From Vulcanimicrobiota bacterium (lineage in GTDB: Bacteria > Vulcanimicrobiota > Vulcanimicrobiia > Vulcanimicrobiales > Vulcanimicrobiaceae): a stretch of 64,000 nucleotides of DNA. Positions 51,343 to 61,099 of this stretch are shown in pieces. The notes under the pieces were generated by a model. The model searched no databases and had not been told where the DNA came from. It saw only the letters and a program-made list of their open reading frames with translations. A program made the translations under genes and the position numbers. Position 1 is the stretch's first letter; each line of letters begins with the position of its first letter. Location: the NCBI GenBank assembly GCA_027459645.1, contig DAIDHQ010000019.1, positions 1 through 64,000 on the forward strand. The letters are read 5' to 3'.

Positions 51343-52724
51343 GCGTGGGTCCCGAATGACGCGGCTTCGTGCAAGAAATATTCGTCAAGAAGCGCCAGAA
51401 GCGTCTGGCGCTCGTTACGCTCGGGCTGGTCCGTGACCTGCTCGAAGAGCCACTTCAAAGCATCGCCCACGCGCCGGTCGCCGCGAAAGTCCGCTTGCAC
51501 GAGACCACGCTCGACCATAGCGTCCATCACGTCGGCTCCGCTAATCGAAAGATCCGCGATCGAAAATGCGGGCTTGCGCTCGACCTCGGCCCATACGCGC
51601 GCTTCAAAACGCTCGTTCGAGTCGTCGCGCTTGGGCATCCCGGAGCCGACGATATCGGCTGCCCGTACGGCGAACTGCCGAGCGAGATGTTCCACGCCGA
51701 CGCGCCGGATGAAACGCCGGACGGCGGCGTCGCTCAGCTCGGGATCCTGATTGTACATGTGCTGGCGCACGAGGTGCTCGACCGTGCCGGTCGCCTCGTT
51801 CGAGAATCTTAGTCGGCTAAGCATCTCACGAGCCATCTCCGCCCCAACGAGCTCGTGGCGGTAGAAATGCGGCCCGTCCTTGCAGCGCGGCTTACCGACG
51901 TCGTGCAGCAGCGCCGCAAGGCGCAAGGTCGCGTCGCCCGGAGGGGTCGCATCCATCGTCTCGAGGTTGTGGCGCCACACATCGTACGCATGCCACTCGT
52001 TCTGATCGACCCCCACGCCTTCGAGGAGCTCGGGCCAAATGTGCTCCAGCACGCCGGTCGCGCGAAGCAGTTCCAGGCCGATTGACGGCTTGCGGGCACG
52101 CTCGAAGAGCTTAGTGAACTCGTCGGCGACGCGCTCGGGCGACACCGTCTTCACCAGCTTCGCCGAGGCGCGCATCGCTTCGAGGGTGCGTTCGGTAAGG
52201 TGATAGTCGAAGCGCGCGGCAAACTGCGCGGCCCGAAGCATCCGAAGGGGGTCTTCTTCGAACGCGCGCTCCGTCAGAATGTCGATGCGGTGATTCCGAA
52301 TATCGTCCGCTCCGCCGTAGGGATCGACGATCTCCCCCGACGGCAGGGCGCGCGCGATCATATTCATGCGGAAATCACGACGTGCAAGGTCCTCCTCGAG
52401 AGGGATCTCGGGTCCGCTTTGAACCACAAAGTCACGGTGGCCGATGCCGGTCGAGCGCTCGCGCCGCGGCAGGGCGACGTCGACCGTTTGACCGTCGGCC
52501 GTGAGCTTGATGACCGCGAACGCGGCCCCCACTAAATCGACCTTCCCGATGCGGGCCAATCGCTCGCGCACATCCTCCAGCGGAACACCCGTGACGACGT
52601 AGTCGAGGTCCTTTACGGGAATCTCCACGCCTTCGATCTGCGAGCGCAGCTCATCGCGGACGCGGCCGCCCACGGCGAACAGCGACCCGGCTGGCAATAC
52701 GGAAGCAAGCTGTTGGTCAATCAT
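51339..52724 (-). CDS. cca: tRNA nucleotidyltransferase (CCA-adding) with HD domain
   Basis: A 461-residue class II nucleotidyltransferase. [10 protein letters not shown] (17-26) and the catalytic Asp39 and Asp41 in KDLDYV form the polymerase head; [11 protein letters not shown] and [16 protein letters not shown] follow. Near residue 275 LLHDVGKPR marks an HD phosphohydrolase domain, as in E. coli Cca. Whether it adds CCA or only A, or C, is not readable. It starts at 52724, just after the parS sites, and leads into parA. Confidence 0.92.
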   Translation of the reverse strand: MIDQQLASVLPAGSLFAVGGRVRDELRSQIEGVEIPVKDLDYVVTGVPLEDVRERLARIGKVDLVGAAFAVIKLTADGQTVDVALPRRERSTGIGHRDFVVQSGPEIPLEEDLARRDFRMNMIARALPSGEIVDPYGGADDIRNHRIDILTERAFEEDPLRMLRAAQFAARFDYHLTERTLEAMRASAKLVKTVSPERVADEFTKLFERARKPSIGLELLRATGVLEHIWPELLEGVGVDQNEWHAYDVWRHNLETMDATPPGDATLRLAALLHDVGKPRCKDGPHFYRHELVGAEMAREMLSRLRFSNEATGTVEHLVRQHMYNQDPELSDAAVRRFIRRVGVEHLARQFAVRAADIVGSGMPKRDDSNERFEARVWAEVERKPAFSIADLSISGADVMDAMVERGLVQADFRGDRRVGDALKWLFEQVTDQPERNERQTLLALLDEYFLHEAASFGTHA

Positions 52725-52742
52725 CGACGATCGGACTTATTT

Positions 52743-52758
52743 CGTTTCACGTTAAACA
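52743..52758. other. parS-like site 1
   Basis: CGTTTCACGTTAAACA matches the bacterial parS consensus TGTTTCACGTGAAACA at 14 of 16 bases. It lies 18 bases upstream of the cca start codon in the only large gap of the parAB-cca operon. Confidence 0.75.
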
Positions 52759-52824
52759 GCGGTCTTCGGGTACGCGCCCATAGTCGTCCAGCATCCTGCG
52801 AAATAGTTCAAATGTAAAGGGTCA

Positions 52825-52840
52825 AGTTTCCCGTGAAACA
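52825..52840. other. parS-like site 2
   Basis: AGTTTCCCGTGAAACA matches the parS consensus at 14 of 16 bases. It is 67 bases from site 1 and 45 bases before the amidotransferase gene. Two sites close together favour real ParB loading. Confidence 0.75.
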
Positions 52841-52884
52841 TCGCACAAGCATGCTCTTACGGCTTGGCGAAGAAGCCGGAAGCC

Positions 52885-53580
52885 ATGAAGATCGGGCTCA
52901 GCTACGATCAAGGCAAAGCGGAGTATCGCCTTTATGTGGGGGCGCTGCTTGCTGCCGCCGACGCGGCCGGCTTTGAGGATGTCGAGCCGGTGTGGCTCGC
53001 CGGAGCGGCGCAACCCCTCGATCGCGACGCCCTCGACACGATCGACGGCCTCGTCCTCACGGGTGGCGCCGACGTGGACCCCGAGCGCTACGGCGCCGTC
53101 GACCCCAAGGGGCTTGCCGAGCCGTTCCCCGGTCGCGATGAAGCCGAATGGAAAATTCTCGACGCTGCGATGAGCCGGCGGCTCCCCATCCTGGCCATTT
53201 GCCGCGGCATGCAGCTTCTGAACGTCTATCACGGCGGGTCGCTCGTTCTCGACCTTGCCGCCCCCGAGCATGCGCTCGCGAATAGCGAGCGCCATAGCGT
53301 GACCGTCGAAAGCGGGTCGGCACTGCACCGCCTGGCCGGTATTCACGCCGGTGATACCAGCTCTTCGCACCACCAGGCGATCGCGGAGCTCGGGCACGGC
53401 CTTATCGCGGTCGCTCACCACGACGACGGAACGATCGAAGCGATCGAGTGGACCGCCCCGATGCGCAAACCGTGGCTGGTCGCCGTTCAGTGGCACCCCG
53501 AGCTCATGGCTTTGGACGAGCCGCTTTCCGGCCCGATTCTACGCGGCTTCCTGGAAGCGGTCCGCGCGCGTTCGGGCTAG
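52885..53580 (+). CDS. Class I glutamine amidotransferase-like hydrolase (PuuD family)
   Basis: A 231-residue peptidase C26 protein like gamma-glutamyl-GABA hydrolase PuuD. The nucleophile is Cys106 in LAICRGMQLLN, with catalytic His in VQWHPEL near residue 207 and LTGGADVDPERYG upstream as in PuuD. The substrate is not certain without a polyamine operon nearby. ATG 52885 is chosen; a TTG 21 bases upstream is possible. It is convergent with rsmG, sharing four bases, and its upstream region holds both parS sites. Confidence 0.87.
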   Translation: MKIGLSYDQGKAEYRLYVGALLAAADAAGFEDVEPVWLAGAAQPLDRDALDTIDGLVLTGGADVDPERYGAVDPKGLAEPFPGRDEAEWKILDAAMSRRLPILAICRGMQLLNVYHGGSLVLDLAAPEHALANSERHSVTVESGSALHRLAGIHAGDTSSSHHQAIAELGHGLIAVAHHDDGTIEAIEWTAPMRKPWLVAVQWHPELMALDEPLSGPILRGFLEAVRARSG

Positions 53581-54254
53581 AGGCAGAGCGGGCGCTTCTC
53601 GGGCACGCCGGTTCGCCGCGGAAAGCGGAGCTGGGTGGGCGCCGTCTTTTCGACGATGACCAGCCGGCCCGTCGGCATATCCTCGATCACCCGCTCGACG
53701 CGGCCGCCCAGCACGAGCGATGCGTCCTCGAGCGCCTGCATCTCCCGCGCATCGGTCTCGCCGCGCTGTAAAAGGGCCCTTCCGCCGACCGCAATGAGCG
53801 GCAGCACCAGCTCGGCCACTGTCGGTGCGCTTGAGACGGCCCGCGCCGTCCCCGTACGAAACTGCTCTCGCAAGTGCCGATCGTGGGCGGCAATCTCGGC
53901 CCGAGCGGCAATTGCGGCGCCTTCGAGCCCGAATTCGCGCAGCATGCGCTCCAAAAACCGCACCTTTTTACCCGTTGACTCGATCATCACGACCGGAATC
54001 CGCCGCACGATCGCAATTGGAATCGCGGGCAGGCCGCCGCCGGAGCCGACGTCCACCAGCGAACCTTCGGCGTACGGCGCCACGGCGACGCTATCGATAA
54101 TGTGCGGCGCAAACTCCGCCGGACTCTTCGCGCCGGTCAGATTGAACTTCTGATTCTCCTCGAGCACAAAGCAGCCGTAGCGGACCAGCTCCTGGCGGTG
54201 CTCCTCCGGCACGCGTCCGGCCAGCAGTTCCGCAAACGCATCGAAGGTGCTCAC
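53577..54254 (-). CDS. rsmG: 16S rRNA (guanine-527-N7)-methyltransferase
   Basis: A 225-residue SAM-dependent methyltransferase (GidB). [16 protein letters not shown] is the SAM-binding motif I; NQKFNLTG upstream is typical of RsmG, and [10 protein letters not shown] follows. GTG 54254 overlaps the mnmG stop codon (GTGA). mnmG-rsmG-parAB is a standard origin-side order, here interrupted by the amidotransferase and cca. Confidence 0.95.
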   Translation of the reverse strand: MSTFDAFAELLAGRVPEEHRQELVRYGCFVLEENQKFNLTGAKSPAEFAPHIIDSVAVAPYAEGSLVDVGSGGGLPAIPIAIVRRIPVVMIESTGKKVRFLERMLREFGLEGAAIAARAEIAAHDRHLREQFRTGTARAVSSAPTVAELVLPLIAVGGRALLQRGETDAREMQALEDASLVLGGRVERVIEDMPTGRLVIVEKTAPTQLRFPRRTGVPEKRPLCL

Positions 54255-56095
54255 GCGGTCGCGGTGCTGCGCTCGCGCTGGACGAAGAGCCCAAGAATGG
54301 CCACATCGGCCGGCGTTACGCCTGGGATCCGGCCGGCAGCCCCGAGGGTCCGCGGCCGCTGCGCGCTCAATTTCTCGCGCGCCTCGCTCGAAAGCGCTCC
54401 GACGGCAGCGTAATCGAAGCTCTCGGGGATCGCGACCCGCTCCGTTTTTGCCGCCTTCTCGATGGCGATCTCTTGTCGGTGCACATAACCTGCGACTTTT
54501 ATCTCAATCGTCGCGCGTTCGCCCAGCTCATCGCTCACGGCCGGGTCGAAATGCGCTGCAATATCACCAAACTCTAGCGTCGGGCGGCGGATCGCATCGG
54601 CGACGGTCGCGCCCGCCTCGAAATGCTGCCCGGCGATCTCGCGGACGCGAAGCTTCGTGCGTTCCGCCGCAGCAATCACCGCGCGCAGGTCTGCCTGGCG
54701 GGTGAGGAACGCCTCCCACGCCGCGTCGTCGACGAGGCCCGCTTCGCGGCCGATCGGCGTAAGGCGCGTATCCGCATTATCGTGGCGCAAGATGACGCGA
54801 TGCTCCGCGCGCGAGGTCAGCATGCGGTAGGGCTCGTCGACGCCCTTGGTCACGAGGTCGTCGATCATCACGCCGATGTACGCGTCGCTGCGCGACAAGC
54901 GCAACGGCTCGCGTCCTTGCACAGAGCGCGCCGCATTGACGCCCGCAATCAATCCCTGCGCCGCAGCTTCTTCATATCCCGACGTGCCGTTCAATTGCCC
55001 GCAATGATACAGGTTGCGTATGCGGTGCGTTTCGAGCGTTTCACGTAACTCCGTCGGCGGCACCATATCGTATTCCACCGCATAGCCCGCGCGCAGCATC
55101 ACGCACTCTTCCAAACCGGGAAGCGTGTGCAACATGTCGAGTTGCACTTCTGCCGGCAACGACGTCGAAAAACCGCCGACGTACAGCGTCGGCTCGTCCC
55201 AGCCTTCCGGTTCGATAAAGAGCGAATGCGTGGGATTGTGCGCGAATTTCACGACTTTATCTTCGATCGACGGACAGTAACGCGGACCGATTCCTTCGAT
55301 CAAATCCAAACCGTAGAGCGGCGAACGATGCAGGTTCTCGCGCACGAGCCGATGCGTGCGATCGTTGGTTTGCGTAATATAACAATTGAGCTGCTCGCCG
55401 GCGAACTTCGGCTCGCTCGCGTACGAAAACATCAGCGGAACCGCGCTCGGCGGCTGCACCTGCATCGCGGCGGCGTTCACCGTCGTCTTGTCGATGCGCG
55501 GCGGCGTGCCCGTCTTTAAGCGGCGCGTCGGAAATCCCAAGCGACGCAACGCAAACGAAAGTCCGACGGCGGGTGCTTCGCCGAAGCGCCCTTCCGGCTG
55601 CACGACGTCACCGCGAAAGGTCTTGCCGCCCAAGAACGTTCCGGTTGCAAGCACGACGGCGCGCGCGTAATACCGCTCGCCGCCGGCGCACACCACGCCC
55701 CGCGCCTCGCCGCCTTCGACGATCACATCCTCGACCAGACCCTGCACGATCGTCAGATGCGGCTGCGCGCGCAGCACGTCGATCGCAAGCCGAGCGTAGG
55801 CCGGCTTGTCCATCTGCTGGCGCAGCGCGCGAACCGCGGGGCCTTTGCTTTCGTTCAAAAAGCGTGAATGTACGCTGCACCGGTCGGCCAGACGCCCCAT
55901 GGCGCCCCCGAGCGCATCGATCTCGCGGACCAGCTGTCCTTTGGCGCTCCCGCCGATCGACGGGTTACACGGCAGCGTGCAGATCTTCGCGGGATCGCCC
56001 GTGACCAGCATCGTCTCGACGCCCAGGCGCGCGGAAGCAAGCGCCGCTTCGACGCCCGCGTGCCCTCCTCCAACGATGATGACCCCCGCATCCAT
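54251..56095 (-). CDS. mnmG: tRNA uridine 5-carboxymethylaminomethyl modification enzyme MnmG
   Basis: A 614-residue FAD enzyme acting with MnmE on the wobble uridine of some tRNAs. [20 protein letters not shown] is the FAD-binding motif; [22 protein letters not shown] and [13 protein letters not shown] are family signatures, and the C-terminal helical domain carries the tRNA and MnmE contacts. Length is normal. It is divergent from a small secreted protein. Confidence 0.97.
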   Translation of the reverse strand: MDAGVIIVGGGHAGVEAALASARLGVETMLVTGDPAKICTLPCNPSIGGSAKGQLVREIDALGGAMGRLADRCSVHSRFLNESKGPAVRALRQQMDKPAYARLAIDVLRAQPHLTIVQGLVEDVIVEGGEARGVVCAGGERYYARAVVLATGTFLGGKTFRGDVVQPEGRFGEAPAVGLSFALRRLGFPTRRLKTGTPPRIDKTTVNAAAMQVQPPSAVPLMFSYASEPKFAGEQLNCYITQTNDRTHRLVRENLHRSPLYGLDLIEGIGPRYCPSIEDKVVKFAHNPTHSLFIEPEGWDEPTLYVGGFSTSLPAEVQLDMLHTLPGLEECVMLRAGYAVEYDMVPPTELRETLETHRIRNLYHCGQLNGTSGYEEAAAQGLIAGVNAARSVQGREPLRLSRSDAYIGVMIDDLVTKGVDEPYRMLTSRAEHRVILRHDNADTRLTPIGREAGLVDDAAWEAFLTRQADLRAVIAAAERTKLRVREIAGQHFEAGATVADAIRRPTLEFGDIAAHFDPAVSDELGERATIEIKVAGYVHRQEIAIEKAAKTERVAIPESFDYAAVGALSSEAREKLSAQRPRTLGAAGRIPGVTPADVAILGLFVQRERSTATA

Positions 56096-56118
56096 TGCCG
56101 TGTGGTAGTTTAACAGAT

Positions 56119-56466
56119 ATGTCCATGCCCCACATCCGAACGCTCGCGACCGCCCTCTTTGCGCTGATCGTCTTTTCCGCGCACATCACCGATCAGACCA
56201 CCGGCCAGCCCATGCCCGGCCTGAGCGTCACGGCCAGCGGGCCGAGCCACGCCCATGGGAAGACCGACAAGCACGGCATCGTGACGATGAAGGGGCTCAA
56301 GCCCGGCGCGTACGCGATCCGGATCGAGTCGGACGACGTGCCCCCGCAAACCGTCCACGTCACGCTCAAAGCGACGACCACCGTCGTGCCGGTTCACGTG
56401 TGCAGCATGACGCTGGACTACCACTGCGGCGGCGGCCCCACGAACGGTGGGGGCGGCGGCGCCTAG
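56119..56466 (+). CDS. Small exported protein with carboxypeptidase-regulatory-like fold
   Basis: A 115-residue protein. A hydrophobic N-terminus ([15 protein letters not shown]) precedes a beta-sandwich of about 85 residues with [37 protein letters not shown], which is the CarboxypepD_reg-like pattern. A Gly-rich tail follows two cysteines. It is divergent from mnmG and ends one base before the next, convergent gene. ATG 56119 or 56125 may be the start. Function unknown. Confidence 0.7.
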   Translation: MSMPHIRTLATALFALIVFSAHITDQTTGQPMPGLSVTASGPSHAHGKTDKHGIVTMKGLKPGAYAIRIESDDVPPQTVHVTLKATTTVVPVHVCSMTLDYHCGGGPTNGGGGGA

Positions 56467-56889
56467 CTACTTGGTCGTGAAGGTGCCGGCCGCTTCGGTC
56501 TGCGCCGCGCAGGGACCGGATGCGGCAAAGTACACTTGCACCGTGTAGGTCGTCGCGCTTTGCAGCGGGCCGACCGCGTACGATCCGAAGTTTCCGCCCG
56601 GAACCGGTGTAGCGCTCGGGGCCGGCGACGGGAGCGATGTCGACGCGAGCGTAATGGGCGAGCCGCCGGGAGCGACGAGTTGAATGCTCGTGCCGACTTG
56701 CGCGCCCAACACCATCGTGAAGTTTCCGTCGGCAACGCCGGTCGCGCCGTTTGCCGGAATCAGCATAGGCGGCGGCGCAACGAGCGTTCCGCACGCGATG
56801 CTTCCAGAGCCCGGCGCGGTCGCCGTGCCGCTGCTGCATGCGGCGAGCAGCGCCGACACGGCGAGGAACCCGGTTACGTGTTTGTTCAT
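56467..56889 (-). CDS. Small lipoprotein with Ig-like fold
   Basis: A 140-residue predicted lipoprotein: MNKHVTGFLAVSALLAACSSG with lipobox Cys18, a short Ala/Gly/Pro/Ser-rich tether, then a beta-sandwich starting PPPMLIPANGATGVADGNF as in bacterial Ig-like (Big_5 type) domains, with a closing pair of cysteines. It overlaps the DUF308 gene by three bases and meets the previous gene tail-to-tail. Function unknown. Confidence 0.7.
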   Translation of the reverse strand: MNKHVTGFLAVSALLAACSSGTATAPGSGSIACGTLVAPPPMLIPANGATGVADGNFTMVLGAQVGTSIQLVAPGGSPITLASTSLPSPAPSATPVPGGNFGSYAVGPLQSATTYTVQVYFAASGPCAAQTEAAGTFTTK

Positions 56890-57425
56890 TCCTTCGCGTG
56901 CGGACGCAGACGAATCGAGAGCCCGATCATCAGCACGCCGAAGAGAATCGCGTACGCGCCGATCAGCCAAATCACCGTGACGACGCCCGCGCGCGGATAC
57001 ACGATCATCAGAATACCGAAGACGATCGACGCGATGCCGCTGAGCACCAATAGCCACTCGTTCGGCAATTCTTTGCGCAACCGAAACGCCGCGATCAATT
57101 CGAAGATGCCGGTGAGCACCGCCCATGCGGCGATCGTCACGTACAGCGCGAGCGCCGCAAGCCCCGTATCGAAGAGCACGATTGCGGCGAAGATCAAGCC
57201 GATGATGCCTTCGATCGCAAAGGCCATCCAGCGTTCGTGCGATTCCGCCGCGCGGATCGCCGCGATCAGGGCAAAAATACCGTCGATAAACGCATAGGCG
57301 CCGAAGAGAATCACGAGCGCAAGTCCCGTCGCGCCCGGCCAGAAGAATGCCAGCAATCCGAAGATGACGGCGGCGATTCCGCGCAGCAGAAGAGCCCACC
57401 AATTTCGCGCGAGCGCGTGCAACAT
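56886..57425 (-). CDS. HdeD-like DUF308 membrane protein
   Basis: A 179-residue inner-membrane protein with six helices, built from the repeated pattern of a helix pair with G-F-W-P or Y-P at the turn (LLAFFWPGATGLALV, GILMIVYPRAGVV), which defines DUF308/HdeD. In E. coli HdeD is linked to acid resistance; here its role is unknown. GAGG precedes ATG 57425. It lies between mnmE and mnmG, where it is not usually found. Confidence 0.88.
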   Translation of the reverse strand: MLHALARNWWALLLRGIAAVIFGLLAFFWPGATGLALVILFGAYAFIDGIFALIAAIRAAESHERWMAFAIEGIIGLIFAAIVLFDTGLAALALYVTIAAWAVLTGIFELIAAFRLRKELPNEWLLVLSGIASIVFGILMIVYPRAGVVTVIWLIGAYAILFGVLMIGLSIRLRPHAKE

Positions 57426-57436
57426 CGTAGTTCGCC

Positions 57437-58792
57437 TCACTTTCCGATACAAAAGCGCGCGAAGACGCCGGTCAGTACGTCCTGCGCGGCAACATCCCCG
57501 GTAACGTGCCCGAGAGCGGCGTAGGCATCCTGCAGATCGCCGACGATCAGATCGACGGCGTCCCCCCGCTGCAGCGTGGCCCGCGCCTCGCGTAACGCGC
57601 CGAGCGCGGATACGACGGCATCGAATTCGACGAGCGATGCCAGATGCGGCCGCTCGAGATCCGGAACTTCGCCGTGCCAGCCGACGCGCGCAAGCGCCGC
57701 GCGTATCGCACGCAGCGTTCCCGGTTCGCGCACCGATCCGACGATCGCGTCGCGGATGCCGGCTTCGTGCGCGCCGTCCTCGCCCACGTCGGCCTTATTG
57801 AAGAAGACGACGCGTTCGCGATCTTGCGTTTCGCGCAGCAGCTCGCGCGCGTGCGCGTCCAGCGGCGCCGACCCGTCGAGCACGACGAGCGCGATGCGCG
57901 CGGACGCAAGCGCGCGACGCGTCCGGTCGATCCCGGCCGCTTCCAAACGATCGGCGTGATGGCGAATTCCGGCCGTATCCACGAGGCGCACGCGCACGCC
58001 GTCGATCGCGATCGATTCTTCGATCGTATCGCGCGTGGTGCCGGCGATATCGGAAACGATCGCGCGCTCTTCACCGAGCAGCGCGTTGAGCAACGACGAT
58101 TTTCCCGCATTGGGCGGCCCGACGATCGCCACGGTCACGCCGTCGCGCACCAGCCGGCCGATTTCGCCGTCATGTTTCAAGCGCTCGAGATCGGCAACGA
58201 CGGCAGCGAGTTCCGCATCGACGCGCGTGCGGTCGGGATCGGGCACCTCTTCGGGAAAATCGATGGCGCCGCTGCAGTCTTCGACGATTGCCGTCAAACG
58301 CGCGCGCAACGCGCGAACCTCGCTCGCGAGGCCCCCGCCCAAATTTGCGAGCGCCGCGCGGGCGGCGGAACGCGTTTCGGCATCGATCAATTCCGCCACG
58401 GCCGCCGCCGCATGCAGATCCATCTTGCCGTTGAGAAAGGCGCGTTGCGTGAACTCGCCCGGGGCTGCGTTGCGCGCGCCGAGGGCGAGCAGCGCGCGCA
58501 CGGTTTCCGTCGCAACGACGGGCGATCCGTGCACGTGCAGTTCGAGCGTGTCTTCGCCGGTGTACGAATGCGGAGCGGGCGAAAAAAGCGCGAGGCCGCG
58601 GTCGATCGTGCGCCCTTCTTCGTCGACGATGGCGGCGTAGTGTGCGTAGCGGGGACGCAGATGCTCGACCTCCGGCAGCATGCGACGCGCAAGCTCGCGA
58701 ACGCGCGATCCGCTCACGCGCACGATGGCGATCGCACCGCGCCCGGGCGGCGTCGCAATCGCGGCTATCGTGTCGGCGAACGCATCTCCCAC
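57437..58792 (-). CDS. mnmE: tRNA modification GTPase MnmE
   Basis: A 451-residue GTPase that with MnmG modifies wobble uridine. ADTIAAIATPPGRGAIAIVR is the folate-binding N-terminal domain, the G1 loop GPPNAGKS is at 225-232, GTTRDTIEE is switch I, and the C-terminal CIGK carries the conserved cysteine. I start at GTG 58792 because it gives the normal N-terminus; an in-frame ATG 48 bases upstream overlaps the preceding gene. Confidence 0.96.
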   Translation of the reverse strand: MGDAFADTIAAIATPPGRGAIAIVRVSGSRVRELARRMLPEVEHLRPRYAHYAAIVDEEGRTIDRGLALFSPAPHSYTGEDTLELHVHGSPVVATETVRALLALGARNAAPGEFTQRAFLNGKMDLHAAAAVAELIDAETRSAARAALANLGGGLASEVRALRARLTAIVEDCSGAIDFPEEVPDPDRTRVDAELAAVVADLERLKHDGEIGRLVRDGVTVAIVGPPNAGKSSLLNALLGEERAIVSDIAGTTRDTIEESIAIDGVRVRLVDTAGIRHHADRLEAAGIDRTRRALASARIALVVLDGSAPLDAHARELLRETQDRERVVFFNKADVGEDGAHEAGIRDAIVGSVREPGTLRAIRAALARVGWHGEVPDLERPHLASLVEFDAVVSALGALREARATLQRGDAVDLIVGDLQDAYAALGHVTGDVAAQDVLTGVFARFCIGK

Positions 58793-58805
58793 GTAGCGCT
58801 CTTCG

Positions 58806-59252
58806 TCACGACAGCGCCTTTCGCTGCGCGACGATCGCATCGTAGAGTCCTTCGGGGTCGTCGGTGCCGAGGCTCACCTTCGAGCCGTCGGCACGCGTAA
58901 GCTGGACGGCGCGAAACCCGCCAGTATTCCACAACCAGCCATGCCAGATCGTCAAATGGATGCCGAAGCCTTCCCAAAGGCGCGTTTCGACGATTTCCAC
59001 CGAGGCGATCTGCGCGAGCGGCATCGACCCGGCGGGCCAGCCCCAACCGAACATCCATCGTACGTCGGCGCCGTCGACGATCGTGGTGAGTTGCGAGAAG
59101 ATCGCGCACACGATCACCACCAGGACGCCGACGAGCGAGAAGCCGCCGGGAATCGTCGGATTGCCCAGCCGCTCGAGCCACAGGGCCAAGATCACGGCCA
59201 ACGCCACGGCCCAGTACCACATCACGACTTGCTTGTGCGCGTAGCCTTCCAT
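58806..59252 (-). CDS. Membrane protein with PH-like domain, unknown
   Basis: A 148-residue protein with two helices (about 13-30 and 37-55) and a cytoplasmic domain of about 85 residues that looks like a bacterial PH domain (SMPLAQIASVEIVETRLWEG, AVQLTRADGSKVSLGTDDPEGL). The ending resembles the D-x-L motif of bPH proteins. GGAG precedes ATG 59252; a TTG 15 bases upstream is possible. It lies between khpB and mnmE. No function is assigned. Confidence 0.7.
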   Translation of the reverse strand: MEGYAHKQVVMWYWAVALAVILALWLERLGNPTIPGGFSLVGVLVVIVCAIFSQLTTIVDGADVRWMFGWGWPAGSMPLAQIASVEIVETRLWEGFGIHLTIWHGWLWNTGGFRAVQLTRADGSKVSLGTDDPEGLYDAIVAQRKALS

Positions 59253-59266
59253 ACTGCTCCATACCA

Positions 59267-59301
59267 ACGAAAACGGCGCGTGTTGCGTACACGCGCCGTT
59301 T
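59267..59301 (-). terminator. Terminator after khpB
   Basis: A perfect 13-base-pair stem, AAACGGCGCGTGT (59271-59283) and ACACGCGCCGTTT (59289-59301), followed on the minus strand by TTTTCGTT. It would stop the rpmH-rnpA-yidD-yidC-khpB transcript before the PH-like gene. Confidence 0.7.
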
Positions 59302-59328
59302 GCGAGGAAAAGAGCGGCCGGACGAACG

Positions 59329-59988
59329 CTACTTCGGGAAGACCACCACGCACCGTTCGGGCTCTTCGCCTTCGGACTCGGTGCGAACGTTGCCGTTCTC
59401 GGCGAGCGCTATGTGCACGATCTTGCGTTCCGACGGAAGCATCGGTTCGAGCTTGACCGGTTTGTTGTCCCGCTCGACGCGCTCCAGCGTGGCGAGCGCG
59501 AGATCTTTTAACTGATCCGCGCGGCGGGCGCGATAGCCTTCGGCGTCGATTGTGTAGTACCGGCGGTTGTTGCGCACGCCCGCGTTGATGATGTTGTTGA
59601 AGATCAGGTTGAGCGCTTCGAGCGTGTTGCCATGACGGCCGATCAGCATCGCGAGATCGGGGCCGCTGACTTCGAGATACTCGCCTTCCTGGCGCGGAAT
59701 GTAGCTGATCTCCGTCTGCTTCACGCCCATTCGGGTGAGAATTTCGTTGAGTAGATCGCGCGCCGGCAGCGCGTCCGGCGGAAACTCGTGCTTCTCGCCG
59801 CTGTAATAGGCGCCGAGGGGGGCACCGTACCGGCGTCCTCCGCCACCGTTGCCGCCGCGGCGCCCACCGCCGCCACCGCCGCCACGACGGCCGCCGCCTC
59901 CCGTGCGTGAATCGTTCTTACCGGGAATCTGCCGGTCGCGTATGTTCGCCGGCTGTTCTTCAAACTCGAAATCGTCTTCGTAGAGCAT
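59329..59988 (-). CDS. khpB: RNA-binding protein KhpB (Jag)
   Basis: A 219-residue RNA-binding protein. The KH domain holds the GRHG loop (SGPDLAMLIGRHGNTLEALN), and the R3H domain is near the C-terminus (KLEPMLPSERKIVHIAL). The usual N-terminal Jag_N domain is missing: residues 20-55 are an Arg-Gly-rich low-complexity region of the RGG type, then a helical segment (DLLNEILTRMGVKQ). Its ATG shares a base with the yidC stop codon (TAATG). Confidence 0.93.
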   Translation of the reverse strand: MLYEDDFEFEEQPANIRDRQIPGKNDSRTGGGGRRGGGGGGGRRGGNGGGGRRYGAPLGAYYSGEKHEFPPDALPARDLLNEILTRMGVKQTEISYIPRQEGEYLEVSGPDLAMLIGRHGNTLEALNLIFNNIINAGVRNNRRYYTIDAEGYRARRADQLKDLALATLERVERDNKPVKLEPMLPSERKIVHIALAENGNVRTESEGEEPERCVVVFPK

Positions 59989-60851
59989 TACGAATTCGCG
60001 CCTTTCGTTTTCTTCTTGACTTTGTACGTCTTGGCGGCCTTGCCGTTATTGGGCAGCGCCTTTTTCTTCGGCTGCTCGTCGGCCATTTCCGCGGGCACGG
60101 GCACGTCCGTGATCACGTGCGCGCTGTCGACGAAGGCCAGCGGCTCGTGGTATTTGCGCAACAGATAGAACTGCTGACCCATCTGCAGCAGGTTCGACGA
60201 GAACCAGTACACGACGAGCGCCGACGGCCACGCATATTTGAAGCCGAAGAAGCCGAGCATCAGCGGCGACATGAACGCCATGAGCTTTTGCGTTTGCGCT
60301 TGCTGCGGATCGGTTGCCGGCATGCTGCCGAAACGCACCGTAATGTACATGGAAACCATGTAGAGCACGAGGAAGATCAGATCGGCGTGCGCGAGGCTCG
60401 ATGCAACGAGCGGCACGCCGAAGATCACCGGCGCGTGCTGCGAAAGCGCACTTCCGATCCACAGGAAGTGCTGGCCTTGGAACGACGGCTTGTGTTGCAG
60501 CACGACGTAGAGCACGGCGATCAGGAACGGATATTGCACGAGCATCGGCAAGCAGCCCGAGAGCGGATTGGCTCCGGCCTGTTTGTAGAGCGCCATCGTT
60601 TCGGCTTGCTGCTTCTGCGGATCGTTCTTGTATTTTTCTTGCAGCTTCTTGATTTGCGGTGCAAGTTTTTGCATCGCGATCATCGATTTGAACTGCTTGA
60701 CGTTGAGCGGCCAGAAGATGCCGCGCAGAATCACCGCGAGGATGATGAGGCTGACGCCGAAGTTGTGGATCGGCGTGTTAATGACGGTCAGCAGCCAGTA
60801 CATCCCATTGACGATGGGGTCCAGCCAGCTCGTCGCGAGAATCGGAACCAA
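59988..60851 (-). CDS. yidC: Membrane protein insertase YidC
   Basis: A 287-residue insertase of the short (Oxa1/SpoIIIJ-like) type without the large periplasmic domain of proteobacterial YidC. Five membrane helices are present; the hydrophilic groove Arg43 lies in LIILAVILRGIFWPLN, and the coiled cytoplasmic loop (MQKLAPQIKKLQEKYKND) is typical. The C-terminus is very Lys-rich, as in proteins that contact ribosomes. TTG 60851 follows AAAGG and the yidD stop. Confidence 0.94.
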   Translation of the reverse strand: MVPILATSWLDPIVNGMYWLLTVINTPIHNFGVSLIILAVILRGIFWPLNVKQFKSMIAMQKLAPQIKKLQEKYKNDPQKQQAETMALYKQAGANPLSGCLPMLVQYPFLIAVLYVVLQHKPSFQGQHFLWIGSALSQHAPVIFGVPLVASSLAHADLIFLVLYMVSMYITVRFGSMPATDPQQAQTQKLMAFMSPLMLGFFGFKYAWPSALVVYWFSSNLLQMGQQFYLLRKYHEPLAFVDSAHVITDVPVPAEMADEQPKKKALPNNGKAAKTYKVKKKTKGANS

Positions 60852-60854
60852 GGG

Positions 60855-61091
60855 TTACCTTTCCAGATGCGGGCGCGATGCAACCGGGACGAGATCGACG
60901 CCGCCGGGGTGCCCGGGATGACAGCGCGCGATGCGAAGCAGGCCGAGCCAGATGCCGCGTAGCGCGCCGTGAGTAGAAATTGCTTCGACCGCGTACTGCG
61001 AGCAACTCGGGTAGAACCGGCAATGCGGTCCTAGCAGAGGCGAGATCGCGATCTGGTAGAGACGTATCGGGAGAATCAATAAAGCGCGCAC
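60855..61091 (-). CDS. yidD: Membrane protein insertion efficiency factor YidD
   Basis: A 78-residue protein with the family pattern [27 protein letters not shown] and a second [14 protein letters not shown], which together form the conserved Cys-rich amphipathic helix. It is thought to help YidC-mediated insertion. GTG 61091 follows the rnpA stop by 8 bases, and yidC starts 3 bases after its stop. Confidence 0.95.
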   Translation of the reverse strand: MRALLILPIRLYQIAISPLLGPHCRFYPSCSQYAVEAISTHGALRGIWLGLLRIARCHPGHPGGVDLVPVASRPHLER

Positions 61092-61099
61092 CGGGCTAC

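Noticed and set aside
55040-55060. A third parS site at GTTTCACGTAACTC inside mnmG
   Set aside because: Only the left half matches the consensus; the right half lacks GAAACA, so chance is the simpler explanation.
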